NCBI GenBank assembly: GCA_017549205.1
Contig: JAFYVH010000015.1
Location: 1-64,000 of the forward strand
Length of the DNA: 64,000 nt
DNA from: Clostridia bacterium
GTDB lineage: Bacteria; Bacillota; Clostridia; UBA1381; UBA9506
Direction of reading: 5' to 3'
The position numbers and the translations under genes are program-made. Shown here one piece after another: positions 51,651-60,596 of the stretch (position 1 is the stretch's first letter; every line of letters begins with the position of its first letter). The notes under the pieces are model-generated. The model made no database searches. It saw only the letters and a program-made list of their open reading frames with translations, and was not told the origin of the DNA.

Positions 51651-51782
51651 TACTAATTATCGTAAAAATACAAAAAAAATAATTTTTTGGCGGTTTTTCA
51701 TAAAAAAAGTCTTGCCCTATGGCTATTTATAAATAAATTTTTCGAAGTTCTGTAAATAAAGCTTTTCTTTGCCAAAAATTTA

Positions 51783-51791
51783 TGATATAAT
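51783..51791 (+). promoter_or_regulatory. Extended -10 promoter for truB-ribF
   Basis: TGATATAAT: a perfect -10 with the TG extension, about 90 bases upstream of truB. The -35 position has only a T-rich hexamer. Confidence 0.5.
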
Positions 51792-51881
51792 TATATATGA
51801 AGAAATATAACCGTTGTCCCATAGGATTCAATATCCATAATATGCAACGATTTTTTTATTATGATTGGCGGGTGTGGCATT

Positions 51882-52772
51882 TTGCTCGGCATTATCAATT
51901 TGAATAAGCCCACGGGCAAAACATCACACGATATGGTGTCCTTCGTCAGAAGAACTTTGGGCATCCGCCGTGTTGGTCATGCAGGGACTTTAGACCCTGA
52001 AGCGTCAGGGGTTTTGCCGATTTTAGTGGGTAAAGCAACAGCCCTTTCAGAACTGTTGACAGATAAAACAAAAAGTTATACAGCCGGCGTCCGCCTGGGT
52101 ATTGAAACCGATACTTATGATATAACGGGCGAGATTACAGCCTCAAGCCCCATTCGCCCAACGGCTGAAGAAATTCAAAAAGGGGCAGAGAGTTTTGTTG
52201 GTATAATAGAGCAGGTACCGCCTATGTATTCTGCCATTAAGGTGGGGGGCAAAAAGCTGTATGACCTGGCGCGGCAGGGGATTACGGTGGAGCGCAAACC
52301 CCGGCAGATAGAGATTTTTGATATATCTTGTTTTGATTATACAGAAGACGGTTTTTCCGTGGAAGTGAGCTGTTCTAAAGGGACTTACATTCGTTCCTTG
52401 TGTCACGATTTGGGGAAAACACTTGGCACCTGTGCCTGCATGGCGTCATTAGTGCGCAGTCGCAGTGGTCCTTTTTCCATTACAGAAGCGGTTACACCCC
52501 AAGAATTGACAATGGCGGCAGAAAATGGTCGCATAAATGAGGTGTTGTTGCCACCGGAAGCCGTGCTTTCGGACTATCCCGCCGTAGATGTGCCGCCGGA
52601 AATGGCACAGCGGGTGAAAAACGGCTTGCGGTATCGGGTAGGGCAACTGGGCCTTACGGCAAAAGAGGGGGACAGATTCCGCCTGTATGAGGGTGAAACC
52701 CTGCTTTGTCTTGCAAAGGCGGTTTCCGGCGCCGAGGGTTTGGTCCTTGCCATTGAGGTAAGCTTTTATTAA
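51882..52772 (+). CDS. truB: tRNA pseudouridine(55) synthase TruB
   Basis: Makes pseudouridine 55 in the T loop of tRNAs. About 296 residues. The N-terminus GIINLNKPTGKTSHDMV is followed by the catalytic-Asp block GHAGTLDPEASGVLPI, KSYTAGVRLG, and the C-terminal RSRSGPFSITEAV and PUA-like tail. The in-frame ATG at 51861 would add seven residues atypical for the family and has no ribosome site; the TTG at 51882 gives the conventional start but its site (GGCGGGTG) is also modest, so the start is uncertain. It is followed by ribF, the usual truB-ribF order; rbfA and infB are not upstream here. Confidence 0.94.
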   Translation: MLGIINLNKPTGKTSHDMVSFVRRTLGIRRVGHAGTLDPEASGVLPILVGKATALSELLTDKTKSYTAGVRLGIETDTYDITGEITASSPIRPTAEEIQKGAESFVGIIEQVPPMYSAIKVGGKKLYDLARQGITVERKPRQIEIFDISCFDYTEDGFSVEVSCSKGTYIRSLCHDLGKTLGTCACMASLVRSRSGPFSITEAVTPQELTMAAENGRINEVLLPPEAVLSDYPAVDVPPEMAQRVKNGLRYRVGQLGLTAKEGDRFRLYEGETLLCLAKAVSGAEGLVLAIEVSFY

Positions 52773-52858
52773 CATTGTGGTCTTTTTCCAAAACTCCGGC
52801 AAGGTTTTCGGAGAGCGGAAATGTATATAATTCAAACTATTATGAGGAGGTAATTCAG

Positions 52859-53776
52859 ATGAACACGGTTTGGTACGATTATGGAAAAATTGAATCTCGC
52901 AACGGCACAGCAGTGGCATTGGGTAATTTTGACGGACTTCACAAGGGTCATATGAAGCTGTTGACCGCTTTGATGGATTTGTCACAGGATAATGGCCTGC
53001 ATTCCGTTGCCTACACCTTCGACAAGCATCCTATTAATGTTATTAAAGGTGATAACACCTTAAAACTGATTGCCGATAACGAATATAAGCAGGAGCTGTT
53101 AGCCGGTTGCCATTTAGACACATTGTTTTTTGATAGTTTTGAAGCAGTGTGCGACCTTTCTCCTGAGGCTTTTGTGCGCGATATTCTGGTAGGAAAATTA
53201 AATATGAAAATTGCTGTGGTTGGTCTTCACAATCACTATGGCAAAGACTCGGAAGGCGATGTGAAATTGCTTAGAGAGCTGGGTCAAAAATATGGCTTTT
53301 TGGTGCACATGATCAAGCCTTTGTATTTTGGCGATTTTCTGTGCTCAAGCACCAAAATCCGTGCTTTAATTGAAAATGGAGATGTTGAAAAAGCCGCTGA
53401 ATTACTGGGACGCCCCTTTAAAATCAGAAACACCGTTGTACAGGATAAAATGCTGGGCAGAACACTGGGTTATCCCACCGCCAACATGATCCCTGCCGCC
53501 GGTCAGCTGATTCCCAAATTCGGCGTTTACGGCACCACTACTTATGTAGATGGTGTGCCTTATAAATCCATCACCAATGTAGGTGACAGCCCCACAGTGG
53601 GTGACGGTGCCATCCGTGTTGAAACATATATCATCGGCTTTGATAAAGATGTTTATAACGAAAAGCTGGAAGTTGAATTTTTATATAACATCCGTGAGCA
53701 GAGAGCCTTCAGCAATTTAGATGAATTGCAGGCACAACTGAAAGAAGATGAAAAGGCTCGCTTAGCAAGAGATTAA
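52859..53776 (+). CDS. ribF: Bifunctional riboflavin kinase/FAD synthetase
   Basis: Makes FMN and FAD. 305 residues. The N-terminal nucleotidyltransferase domain has ALGNFDGLHKGH near 22-33 and CSSTKIRALIENGDVEKAAELLGRPF near 160-185. The C-terminal flavokinase domain has GRTLGYPTANM near 200 and VETYIIGFDKDVYNEK. FMN and FAD supply is relevant to the hydrogenase flavoprotein encoded nearby. The ATG at 52859 has AGGAGG 8 bases upstream; the longer frame from 52775 is rejected. A terminator follows. Confidence 0.96.
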   Translation: MNTVWYDYGKIESRNGTAVALGNFDGLHKGHMKLLTALMDLSQDNGLHSVAYTFDKHPINVIKGDNTLKLIADNEYKQELLAGCHLDTLFFDSFEAVCDLSPEAFVRDILVGKLNMKIAVVGLHNHYGKDSEGDVKLLRELGQKYGFLVHMIKPLYFGDFLCSSTKIRALIENGDVEKAAELLGRPFKIRNTVVQDKMLGRTLGYPTANMIPAAGQLIPKFGVYGTTTYVDGVPYKSITNVGDSPTVGDGAIRVETYIIGFDKDVYNEKLEVEFLYNIREQRAFSNLDELQAQLKEDEKARLARD

Positions 53777-53803
53777 TACATCAGACCTTAAAGCAGTCAT
53801 TTT

Positions 53804-53843
53804 AAAAGGCAGAAACGAAATAAATCGTTTCTGCCTTTTTTGT
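53804..53843 (+). terminator. Intrinsic terminator after ribF
   Basis: A 15-bp perfect stem (53804-53818 with 53825-53839), 6-base loop, followed by TTTTTT. Confidence 0.93.
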
Positions 53844-53876
53844 GAGGTTTTCTGTTTTATCAAAGGGTAGGTGATA

Positions 53877-53973
53877 GCGAGGACGCCGTCCCTCAAAACA
53901 TTGTAATGGTTTTTACAAGGATTGTGCAGGGGGATACAGATATAAGCGGGACGTCGAGGACGCCGTCCCCTAC
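53877..53973. repeat. Two copies of the GC-rich GAGGACGCCGTCCC repeat
   Basis: GAGGACGCCGTCCCT at 53879-53893 and GAGGACGCCGTCCCC at 53956-53970, the second within a GGGACG...CGTCCC imperfect palindrome ending CCCCTAC. Related to the palindrome at 19991-20050. With the terminator at 53804 and promoter at 54028 this accounts for most of the 419-base gap between ribF and the LCP gene. Confidence 0.65.
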
Positions 53974-54027
53974 GAATTTCTTTTAAAAATTATAAGAAAT
54001 CTATAATAGAGAATATGACAAAAGCAT

Positions 54028-54056
54028 TTGACAAATGAGATTAAAAATGATATAAT
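54028..54056 (+). promoter_or_regulatory. Consensus promoter of the LCP-rsmA pair
   Basis: TTGACA (54028-54033), 17 bases, TATAAT (54051-54056): perfect in both boxes, about 140 bases before the ATG. Confidence 0.88.
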
Positions 54057-54195
54057 AGCTTTGATTTGGCAAAAATGGTTTTTCTGTCAAATCGTTAGAC
54101 TTTGAATTAAAGTTTAAGAGTATGTTAACAAAGTATTCACATTCGTGTTGTAAAATATTGTTAGAGCGGTATGCAGATGTGAGAGGTCTTTACAT

Positions 54196-55131
54196 ATGAA
54201 TGCAAAAAAATTCTTTTTATCAATGATAGTTACCGTCTTGGTGGTTTTGACAACGGTTGGCGGACTGGCCACAGCTAATTTTATTTTTGGCACCAATCTT
54301 TCGTCAGAGATTGCCAAGTATTTAGATAAAGCTAAAGGTGATAAAGTCAATGTTCTTTTGTTGGGACTTGATGAAGACAGAGTCAGAGCCGATGTTATCA
54401 TGGTGGTTTCGGTCGACCCGAAAATGAAAAAGGTCAATGTTTTGTCAATTCCCCGCGATACCAGGGCACAATTTTCTGCCGGCAGATATGACAAAATCAA
54501 TCATGCCATGGGCTATAAAAACCCTGAAGAAAAAATTATTTCTCTGGTGAGACAAATAACAGGCATGCCCATTCATTATTACTGTGAAGTGAGTTTTGAG
54601 GGCTTCCGCAATGTTATTGATATTTTGGGCGGTGTCGAATTTGATGTGCCCATCAACATGCATTATGACGATCCGGTGCAGAACCTGCACATTCATGTGA
54701 ATAAAGGCCTGCAGGTTTTAAACGGCAAAGATGCCGAGGGTGTGGTTCGCTATCGTGCAACTTATGCTGCCGGTGACCTTCAGCGCATTTCGCTTCAGCA
54801 AGACTTTTTGATGGCTCTGTTTGAGCAGAAATTAAAGCCGTCTTACATTAGCAAAGCACCGAAACTCATTAAAGAAATTTATGAAAATGTAACCACGAAT
54901 CTCTCCGTGGCAGACGCCACAAAATATGTGGGTATGCTTAAAAAGTTAAACTCTGAATCGCTGTCGACCCACATGTTGCCCGGCGCAAGCAGTTACATTA
55001 ACGGTGCTTCCTATTATATTTATAACCCCCAGGAAACCTATCAGTTGATTTTAAATGAATTTGGCTATCCCGAAGATAAGGCGGCAGAGTTGAGAGAAAG
55101 TGCTGCCAAGGCATCGGAGGGGGCACAATGA
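54196..55131 (+). CDS. LCP (LytR-CpsA-Psr) family glycopolymer ligase
   Basis: 311 residues. One N-terminal membrane segment at about 5-28, then an extracytoplasmic LCP domain with NVLLLGLDEDRVRADVIMVV near 50-69, SIPRDTRAQ near 85-93, KINHAMGYKNPE near 101 and GKDAEGVVRYRATYAAGDLQR near 178-198 with the phosphate-binding arginines. LCP enzymes move teichoic acids or capsule polymers from undecaprenyl phosphate to peptidoglycan. The polymer could be the product of the TagA-type transferase at 10.4 kb, but that is inference. The stop overlaps rsmA by 4 bases. Confidence 0.94.
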   Translation: MNAKKFFLSMIVTVLVVLTTVGGLATANFIFGTNLSSEIAKYLDKAKGDKVNVLLLGLDEDRVRADVIMVVSVDPKMKKVNVLSIPRDTRAQFSAGRYDKINHAMGYKNPEEKIISLVRQITGMPIHYYCEVSFEGFRNVIDILGGVEFDVPINMHYDDPVQNLHIHVNKGLQVLNGKDAEGVVRYRATYAAGDLQRISLQQDFLMALFEQKLKPSYISKAPKLIKEIYENVTTNLSVADATKYVGMLKKLNSESLSTHMLPGASSYINGASYYIYNPQETYQLILNEFGYPEDKAAELRESAAKASEGAQ

Positions 55132-55997
55132 GCAGGGGAGATTTTTCAAGGCAGTCGGTTCGCCGGCAGCTTTCCGGCGAAGGACTTCGCCCCAAAAAAA
55201 GTTTGGGACAAAACTTTTTGACAGATGAAACCGTTTTGTCAGATATTGTCGAGGCAGCGGCTTTAACCCCTGAAACCTGTGTTTTGGAAATCGGTCCCGG
55301 TATGGGTGTTTTAACGCAGGCTTTAGCAAAAAGAGCGGGACAGGTTGTTGCAGTGGAAATTGACCAGACCATCCTGCCGGTTTTAGAAAAAAATTTGCAG
55401 GGCTTTGACCATGTGTCTGTGATGAATCAGGACATATTAAAAGTCGACCTGGGAGAGCTGTTTCGTACCCATTTTGGTGAAAAGCCCGTTACGGTTGTCG
55501 CTAACTTACCTTACTATATAACAACGCCTATCATCATGAAACTTTTAGAGGCAAATGTGCCCATTACATCCATCGTGGTGATGATTCAGCGCGAGGTTGC
55601 ACAGAGACTTTCGGCAAATGCCGGTAGCAAGGATTTTGGTGCTGTGACACTGGCTGTGCAATATCATGCTGAGGTTTCGCCGGTGCGGGATGTATCCCCC
55701 GAATGTTTCGAGCCCATGCCAAAGGTTTGGTCCTCGGTTATCCGCTTGGTACCGCGCCAAAAACCGCCGGTAGATTTGTTGGATGAAAAGCATTTCTTCA
55801 GATTGGTTAAAAGCGCCTTTGCGCAAAGACGAAAAACCTTTATCAACTCGGTGAGTCACGAGCTTACACCGCCTGTGACCAAGGAGCAGCTTAAGGAAAT
55901 TTTGCTGACTATGAATTTGAATGAAAATGTGCGGGGTGAGGCCTTAGACATTCAACAGTTTGCACAGATTTCTAACATCTTAATTGGCGAAAAATAG
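55128..55997 (+). CDS. rsmA: 16S rRNA dimethyladenosine transferase RsmA (KsgA)
   Basis: Dimethylates A1518 and A1519 of 16S rRNA and acts as a late 30S checkpoint. 289 residues. SAM-binding EIGPGMGVLTQALAKRAG near 50-67 follows KKSLGQNFLTDE near 24-35; the catalytic NLPYYITTPII is near 128-138; the C-terminal helical domain carries AFAQRRKTFINSV. It overlaps the LCP gene (ATGA), an unusual partner; the more common rnmV and veg neighbours are missing. Confidence 0.97.
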   Translation: MSRGDFSRQSVRRQLSGEGLRPKKSLGQNFLTDETVLSDIVEAAALTPETCVLEIGPGMGVLTQALAKRAGQVVAVEIDQTILPVLEKNLQGFDHVSVMNQDILKVDLGELFRTHFGEKPVTVVANLPYYITTPIIMKLLEANVPITSIVVMIQREVAQRLSANAGSKDFGAVTLAVQYHAEVSPVRDVSPECFEPMPKVWSSVIRLVPRQKPPVDLLDEKHFFRLVKSAFAQRRKTFINSVSHELTPPVTKEQLKEILLTMNLNENVRGEALDIQQFAQISNILIGEK

Positions 55998-56229
55998 TGA
56001 GAAAAGACGAAAAAATTTTTTAAGCAACAAAAAGCTATGATTTTTTTCAATTTTAGAGTATAATAAGAACAATTAGCATAAAATCAATTTGCATTGCTTG
56101 TAAAAAAGCGCCTTTTGCAAACGGTGATAACTTTAAAAAAATGGCATATACTGTTTGTAAGATGGTTAAAAATAATTTAGTTTATCCAATTTCTAAAGAT
56201 AAATGACCTGATGAAAGGAGAACAAAAAA

Positions 56230-57984
56230 ATGACAAAAAATCAAGCAGTTTTGTCTTGGCTGGACGAGATGATTCAGCTGACAACCCCGGATGAGGTTAT
56301 CTGGATTGACGGTAGTGAGGAACAAAAACAAAAGCTGTATGACGAGGCATGCGAAGCTGGTGAAATGTTTAAATTAAACCAGGAAAAGCTGCCCGGTTGC
56401 TATCTGCACAGAACAGCTGAAAACGATGTGGCACGCGTAGAAGACAGAACCTTTATCTGCACAAAGAATAAGGAAGATGCCGGCCCAACTAATAACTGGG
56501 AAGATCCTCAGGTTATGTACAGCAAACTGAGAGATTTATTCCGTGGCAGCATGAAGGGCAGAACCATGTATGTTATTCCGTACCTGATGGGCCCCTACGG
56601 CTCCCCCTTCTCTAAAATCGGTATTGAGTTAACCGATTCCCGCTATGTTGTGCTCAACATGCTCATCATGACCCGTGTTGGCACAAAAGTTATGGAAGAA
56701 TTAGGTGACAGTGACGATTTTGTTCGTTGCCTGCACGCTAAGAAAGACATTGATGCTGAAAACAGATACATTGTACACTTCCCCGAAGATAACACCATCT
56801 GGACTGTTAACTCCGGTTACGGCGGCAATGTATTATTAGGTAAAAAGTGCTTCGCACTGCGTATTGCCAGCAACATGGGCCACAAAGAAGGCTGGATGGC
56901 AGAACATATGCTCATTTTAGGTCTTGAGAATCCTCAGGGCGAAGTTAAGTATATCTCTGCTGCATTCCCCTCCGCTTGCGGTAAGACCAACCTGGCTATG
57001 CTCATTCCCCCCGAAGCATTAAAAGGCTACAAAGTTTGGACTGTTGGTGACGATATTGCATGGTTGCGTATTGGTAAAGACGGCAGACTGTGGGCTGTTA
57101 ACCCCGAAGCAGGTTTCTTCGGTGTTGCTCCCGGTACCTCCACCAAAACGAATCCCAATGCTTTGGCTACCACAATGAAAAATACCATCTTCACAAACGT
57201 GTTGCTTAACACTGAAGACAACACAGTTTGGTGGGAAGGCATGGACGGCGAGCCTCCGAAGCAGGGTATTGACTGGAAGGGCAACCCCTGGACACCCGAT
57301 TGCGGCGTTAAAGGTGCTCATCCCAACTCCCGTTTCACAGCTCCCGCTGCTCAGTGCCCCTGCATCTCCAGCGAATTTGAAGCAGCCGGTGGTGTGCCCA
57401 TCTCTGCTATCGTATTCGGTGGTCGTCGTGCGAAAACCGCTCCACTGGTATATGAAGCATTTGATTGGCAGCATGGCGTATTTGTAGGTGCTACCATGGC
57501 TTCTGAGACAACCGCCGCTGCAGCCGGTGCTGTTGGTGTTGTTCGTCGTGACCCCATGGCTATGATTCCCTTCTGCGGCTACAACATGGCTGACTATTTT
57601 GAACATTGGCTGGAAATGGGTAAAAAGATCCCCAATGCACCGAAAATCTTCCATGTTAACTGGTTCCGTCTTGATGAAAACGGCAAGTTTATGTGGCCCG
57701 GCTTTGGTGACAACCTCCGCGTTTTGAACTGGATTTTGGATCGTTGCGAAGGCAAAGCCAATGCAAAAGAAACCGCTATCGGTTATCTGCCTGAAACAGC
57801 AGATATCAATGTTGAAGGTCTTGACTTAGACAAAGAAACCTTAGAACAGCTCTTAAGCGTTGACAAGGCTGTTTGGAAGGAAGAAGTTGAAAGCCAGAAA
57901 GAATTCTTCAAGAAGTTTGGCGACAGACTGCCTGCCGGCATCAAGGAAGAGCTTGAAAAGCTGGAAGCAAGATTAAACGCTTAA
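56230..57984 (+). CDS. pckG: Phosphoenolpyruvate carboxykinase (GTP)
   Basis: Interconverts oxaloacetate plus GTP with PEP plus CO2. 584 residues, GTP-dependent family. Substrate loop [15 protein letters not shown] near 99-113; P-loop with reactive Cys [13 protein letters not shown] near 246-258; metal/kinase-2 region [11 protein letters not shown] near 274; later [10 protein letters not shown] and [26 protein letters not shown] precedes the ATG. In fermenters it often runs towards oxaloacetate for succinate or amino acid synthesis. The 232-base upstream spacer is A/T-rich with no clear consensus promoter; a weak cre-like sequence lies near 56114-56130. Confidence 0.97.
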   Translation: MTKNQAVLSWLDEMIQLTTPDEVIWIDGSEEQKQKLYDEACEAGEMFKLNQEKLPGCYLHRTAENDVARVEDRTFICTKNKEDAGPTNNWEDPQVMYSKLRDLFRGSMKGRTMYVIPYLMGPYGSPFSKIGIELTDSRYVVLNMLIMTRVGTKVMEELGDSDDFVRCLHAKKDIDAENRYIVHFPEDNTIWTVNSGYGGNVLLGKKCFALRIASNMGHKEGWMAEHMLILGLENPQGEVKYISAAFPSACGKTNLAMLIPPEALKGYKVWTVGDDIAWLRIGKDGRLWAVNPEAGFFGVAPGTSTKTNPNALATTMKNTIFTNVLLNTEDNTVWWEGMDGEPPKQGIDWKGNPWTPDCGVKGAHPNSRFTAPAAQCPCISSEFEAAGGVPISAIVFGGRRAKTAPLVYEAFDWQHGVFVGATMASETTAAAAGAVGVVRRDPMAMIPFCGYNMADYFEHWLEMGKKIPNAPKIFHVNWFRLDENGKFMWPGFGDNLRVLNWILDRCEGKANAKETAIGYLPETADINVEGLDLDKETLEQLLSVDKAVWKEEVESQKEFFKKFGDRLPAGIKEELEKLEARLNA

Positions 57985-58022
57985 TTTTCGGCAGATTGCA
58001 TAAGTTAAAACAGTAAGTTTTC

Positions 58023-58056
58023 AAAAACCGTGAGCTTCGGCTCACGGTTTTTTTGT
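58023..58056 (+). terminator. Intrinsic terminator after pckG
   Basis: A 13-bp perfect stem (58023-58035 with 58040-58052) with a stable TTCG tetraloop and a T run. Confidence 0.93.
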
Positions 58057-58158
58057 GCTGTTTAAAAGATAGAAACTAAAAAACGCTTAACCCGATTTTA
58101 AATTGAAGAAAAAAAGAGAAATAAACATTAAAAAATTTTTACAATTTCAAAAAATGTA

Positions 58159-58187
58159 TTGAAATCATCTTGTTTTCATAGTATTAT
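58159..58187 (+). promoter_or_regulatory. Promoter of the ddl-murI-DUF1934-argS string
   Basis: TTGAAA (58159-58164), 17 bases, TATTAT (58182-58187), 56 bases before the ddl start. Two mismatches overall. Confidence 0.68.
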
Positions 58188-58243
58188 ATAAGGTAAGATA
58201 GTATAGCTATTGCCAAAAATATTATAATAGGAGGCAGATGGCA

Positions 58244-59290
58244 ATGAGAAAGACAGTTTGTATTATCTTTGGCGGTGATTCATCAGAGCATGAGATATCT
58301 CTTCTTTCGGTGAGCAATGTGTTATCAAACATTGACCGGGAAAAGTTTAATGTGCTCACAGTGGGCATCACCAAATCAGGTGAATGGTTTTTAACAGAGG
58401 CAAAAATTGATGACATAAAATCAGGTGCATGGGAAAAGAAGCGCAAAAAGGCATGCATCCCTTCTCCCAATCCTAAGCACCATGGCCTTTTGGCATTTAA
58501 CAAAAATGGTGACTATTCCATAACACACATTGATGTGGCGTATCCGGTTTTGCATGGCAAAAACGGTGAAGACGGCACCATTCAGGGCCTTTTTGCCATG
58601 GCAGGAATTCCCTGCGTGGGTTCCGGCGTTTTGGGTTCATCACTTTGCATGGATAAAGAGATGACCAAGCGTGTTTTAGCTGCCGGCGGCGTGCCTGTTA
58701 CCGAAGGTTTTTTTGTAAGAAAATCCTATGACACAGACGCAGTGGACAAAAGCATTGCAGAGTCCTTTGGTTATCCCGTTGTGGTTAAGCCCTCTCAGGC
58801 AGGCTCTTCTGTTGGCGTAACTATGGTACATAAAAAAGATGAACTGCCAAATGCGCTGGAAATAGCAGCTACGGAAGACGACAAAATTTTGATTGAAAGA
58901 GCTGTAGATGCCCGTGAGATAGAGTGTGCTGTTTTGGGCACAACTGAGGCACCACAAACCTCTTGCTTGGGTGAAATTGTTAAAGAGGGTATGTACGACT
59001 ATGCCACAAAATATGAAAGTGATACAGCAGAGCTTTGTGTGCCGGCACCACTGGACGACGAAACAACCAAAATCATAAAGGAACTGGCCTGCCGGGCTTT
59101 TAGCCTGACAGAATGTTCGGGCCTTGCCAGGGTGGACTTTTTTGTTGACAGAAAAAGCGGAGCAGTCCTCTTAAATGAAATTAACACCCTGCCCGGTTTT
59201 ACAGACATCAGCATGTATCCCATGCTTTGGCGTGTATCGGGTCTTGCGGATAAAGAGCTCATTAGCCAGTTAATTGAATTGGCACAATAA
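58244..59290 (+). CDS. ddl: D-alanine-D-alanine ligase
   Basis: ATP-grasp enzyme making the D-Ala-D-Ala dipeptide of peptidoglycan. About 348 residues. FGGDSSEHEISLLS near 8-21, HGKNGEDGTIQG near 104-115, ATP-grasp KPSQAGSSVGV near 180-190, and C-terminal LNEINTLPGFTDISMYP near 308-324. This set fits ordinary Ddl; nothing points to a D-Ala-D-Lac ligase. The ATG at 58244 is 9 bases after AGGAGG; the ATG at 58238 is too close. murI follows after 16 bases, so two D-amino acid steps of wall synthesis are grouped. Confidence 0.95.
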   Translation: MRKTVCIIFGGDSSEHEISLLSVSNVLSNIDREKFNVLTVGITKSGEWFLTEAKIDDIKSGAWEKKRKKACIPSPNPKHHGLLAFNKNGDYSITHIDVAYPVLHGKNGEDGTIQGLFAMAGIPCVGSGVLGSSLCMDKEMTKRVLAAGGVPVTEGFFVRKSYDTDAVDKSIAESFGYPVVVKPSQAGSSVGVTMVHKKDELPNALEIAATEDDKILIERAVDAREIECAVLGTTEAPQTSCLGEIVKEGMYDYATKYESDTAELCVPAPLDDETTKIIKELACRAFSLTECSGLARVDFFVDRKSGAVLLNEINTLPGFTDISMYPMLWRVSGLADKELISQLIELAQ

Positions 59291-59306
59291 TGTGGGAGGC
59301 AAAACC

Positions 59307-60119
59307 ATGGATAACAGAAGGATTGGCCTGTTTGATTCCGGCTTGGGCGGATTGACCGTTATGAAAGAATTAATGCAACTGCTGCCCAATGAGTCCATTG
59401 TGTATTTTGGCGACACGGGGCGCATTCCCTATGGCACAAAATCCGTCGATACGGTCATTAAATACACCAAAAGCGACATTAATTTTTTGAAAACATTTGA
59501 TTTAAAGGCCATTGTGACAGCTTGCGGCACAGCCAGTGCTATTGCCCTGCCGCACCTTGCCAATCAATATGACATTCCCGTTATGGGCGTGGTGGCACCG
59601 GCAGCCCGTGCGGCAGCCCGTGCAACCAAAAACGGCTGTATCGGTGTGATTGGAACAAATGGTACCGTTCGTTCTGATGCTTATCGCAAAATTTTAGAAA
59701 AAGAAAATCCGGCGATTCAAACCGTTTCTGTGGCTTGCCCTTTGTTTGTGCCCCTGGTTGAAAGCGGCTATGCCGAGAAGGCTGCAACCAAAATGATTGC
59801 CGAGGAATATTTAAAGCCGATTATTGAAAGCGGCGCCGATACCTTAATTTTAGGCTGCACCCATTATCCGCTTCTTAAAAAGGTGATTGCGGAGGTTATG
59901 GGTGAGCATGTGACCTTAATCAATCCTGGCGTTTCAACGGCTTATGAAGTGAAAGAAATGCTCGGGGAAAAGGGTTTATTGGCAGAAGAACCACACAAAG
60001 AGCAATATCGGTTTTATGTCAGTGACGACCCGTCCGATTTTGCTAAATTAGGCTCATTATTTTTAGAGAGGTCCATCAGCGGTCTTGCTGAGCAGGTGGA
60101 TATTGAACAATACATATGA
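59307..60119 (+). CDS. murI: Glutamate racemase
   Basis: Supplies D-glutamate for peptidoglycan by a two-cysteine mechanism. 270 residues. FDSGLGGLTVMKEL near 8-21; first catalytic Cys in TACGTASAIA near 74-83; second in LGCTHYPLL near 186-194. The first motif has Gly where many homologues have Asn (CNTAS). The ATG at 59307 follows GGGAGG; the longer frame from 59274 overlaps ddl and is rejected. Confidence 0.95.
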   Translation: MDNRRIGLFDSGLGGLTVMKELMQLLPNESIVYFGDTGRIPYGTKSVDTVIKYTKSDINFLKTFDLKAIVTACGTASAIALPHLANQYDIPVMGVVAPAARAAARATKNGCIGVIGTNGTVRSDAYRKILEKENPAIQTVSVACPLFVPLVESGYAEKAATKMIAEEYLKPIIESGADTLILGCTHYPLLKKVIAEVMGEHVTLINPGVSTAYEVKEMLGEKGLLAEEPHKEQYRFYVSDDPSDFAKLGSLFLERSISGLAEQVDIEQYI

Positions 60120-60164
60120 GGAACTTGCCTTAAAAGGCGGCAGGCTCATAAGTGGAGGATTTCT

Positions 60165-60596
60165 ATGGAAACAAATGCACTCATTACTTTAAGCGGCAAC
60201 CAAACGGTTGACGGCGAAAACGATGTTTATGAGTTGACAACCCTTGGTTCTTACATAAAGAAGGGTGATAAATATTATATCAGCTATGAAGGCACAGAGC
60301 TAACAGGCTATGAAGGCACAACCACCACCTTAAAAATTAAGGATAATTGTGTTTCCATGATTCGTTTTGGCTCTTCCACATCGCAGATGATTTTTGAAAA
60401 AGAAAAAAAGTATGTAGGCTATTATGATACGCCCTTTGGGGGACTCTCTGTGGGCGTAACCACCAACAGCATGCGGGTTGACATTGATGAAAACGGTGGC
60501 GAAATTGAACTGGATTACATGGTGGAGCTCAACAACAGCATGCCGGTGCATAATGGACTGCATTTAACAATCCGAAAGGTAGGGAAAGACGCGTGA
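60165..60596 (+). CDS. DUF1934 (YwiB-like) small beta-barrel protein
   Basis: 143 residues of the DUF1934 family (calycin-like beta-barrel, as in Bacillus YwiB). Alternating strands such as KYYISYEGTELTGYEGT, VSMIRFGSSTSQMIFEK, YYDTPFGGLSVGVTT and IELDYMVELNN fit. The cellular role is unknown; the gene is nearly always directly upstream of argS, as here, with a 4-base overlap (GTGA). GTGGAGGA precedes the ATG. Confidence 0.9.
   Translation: METNALITLSGNQTVDGENDVYELTTLGSYIKKGDKYYISYEGTELTGYEGTTTTLKIKDNCVSMIRFGSSTSQMIFEKEKKYVGYYDTPFGGLSVGVTTNSMRVDIDENGGEIELDYMVELNNSMPVHNGLHLTIRKVGKDA

Noticed and set aside
57019..57654. Long open frame (211 codons) on the minus strand opposite pckG
   Set aside because: It has no ribosome site, low-complexity Cys/Gly/Ser-rich translation without family features, and lies wholly inside a conserved gene; a codon-bias shadow.
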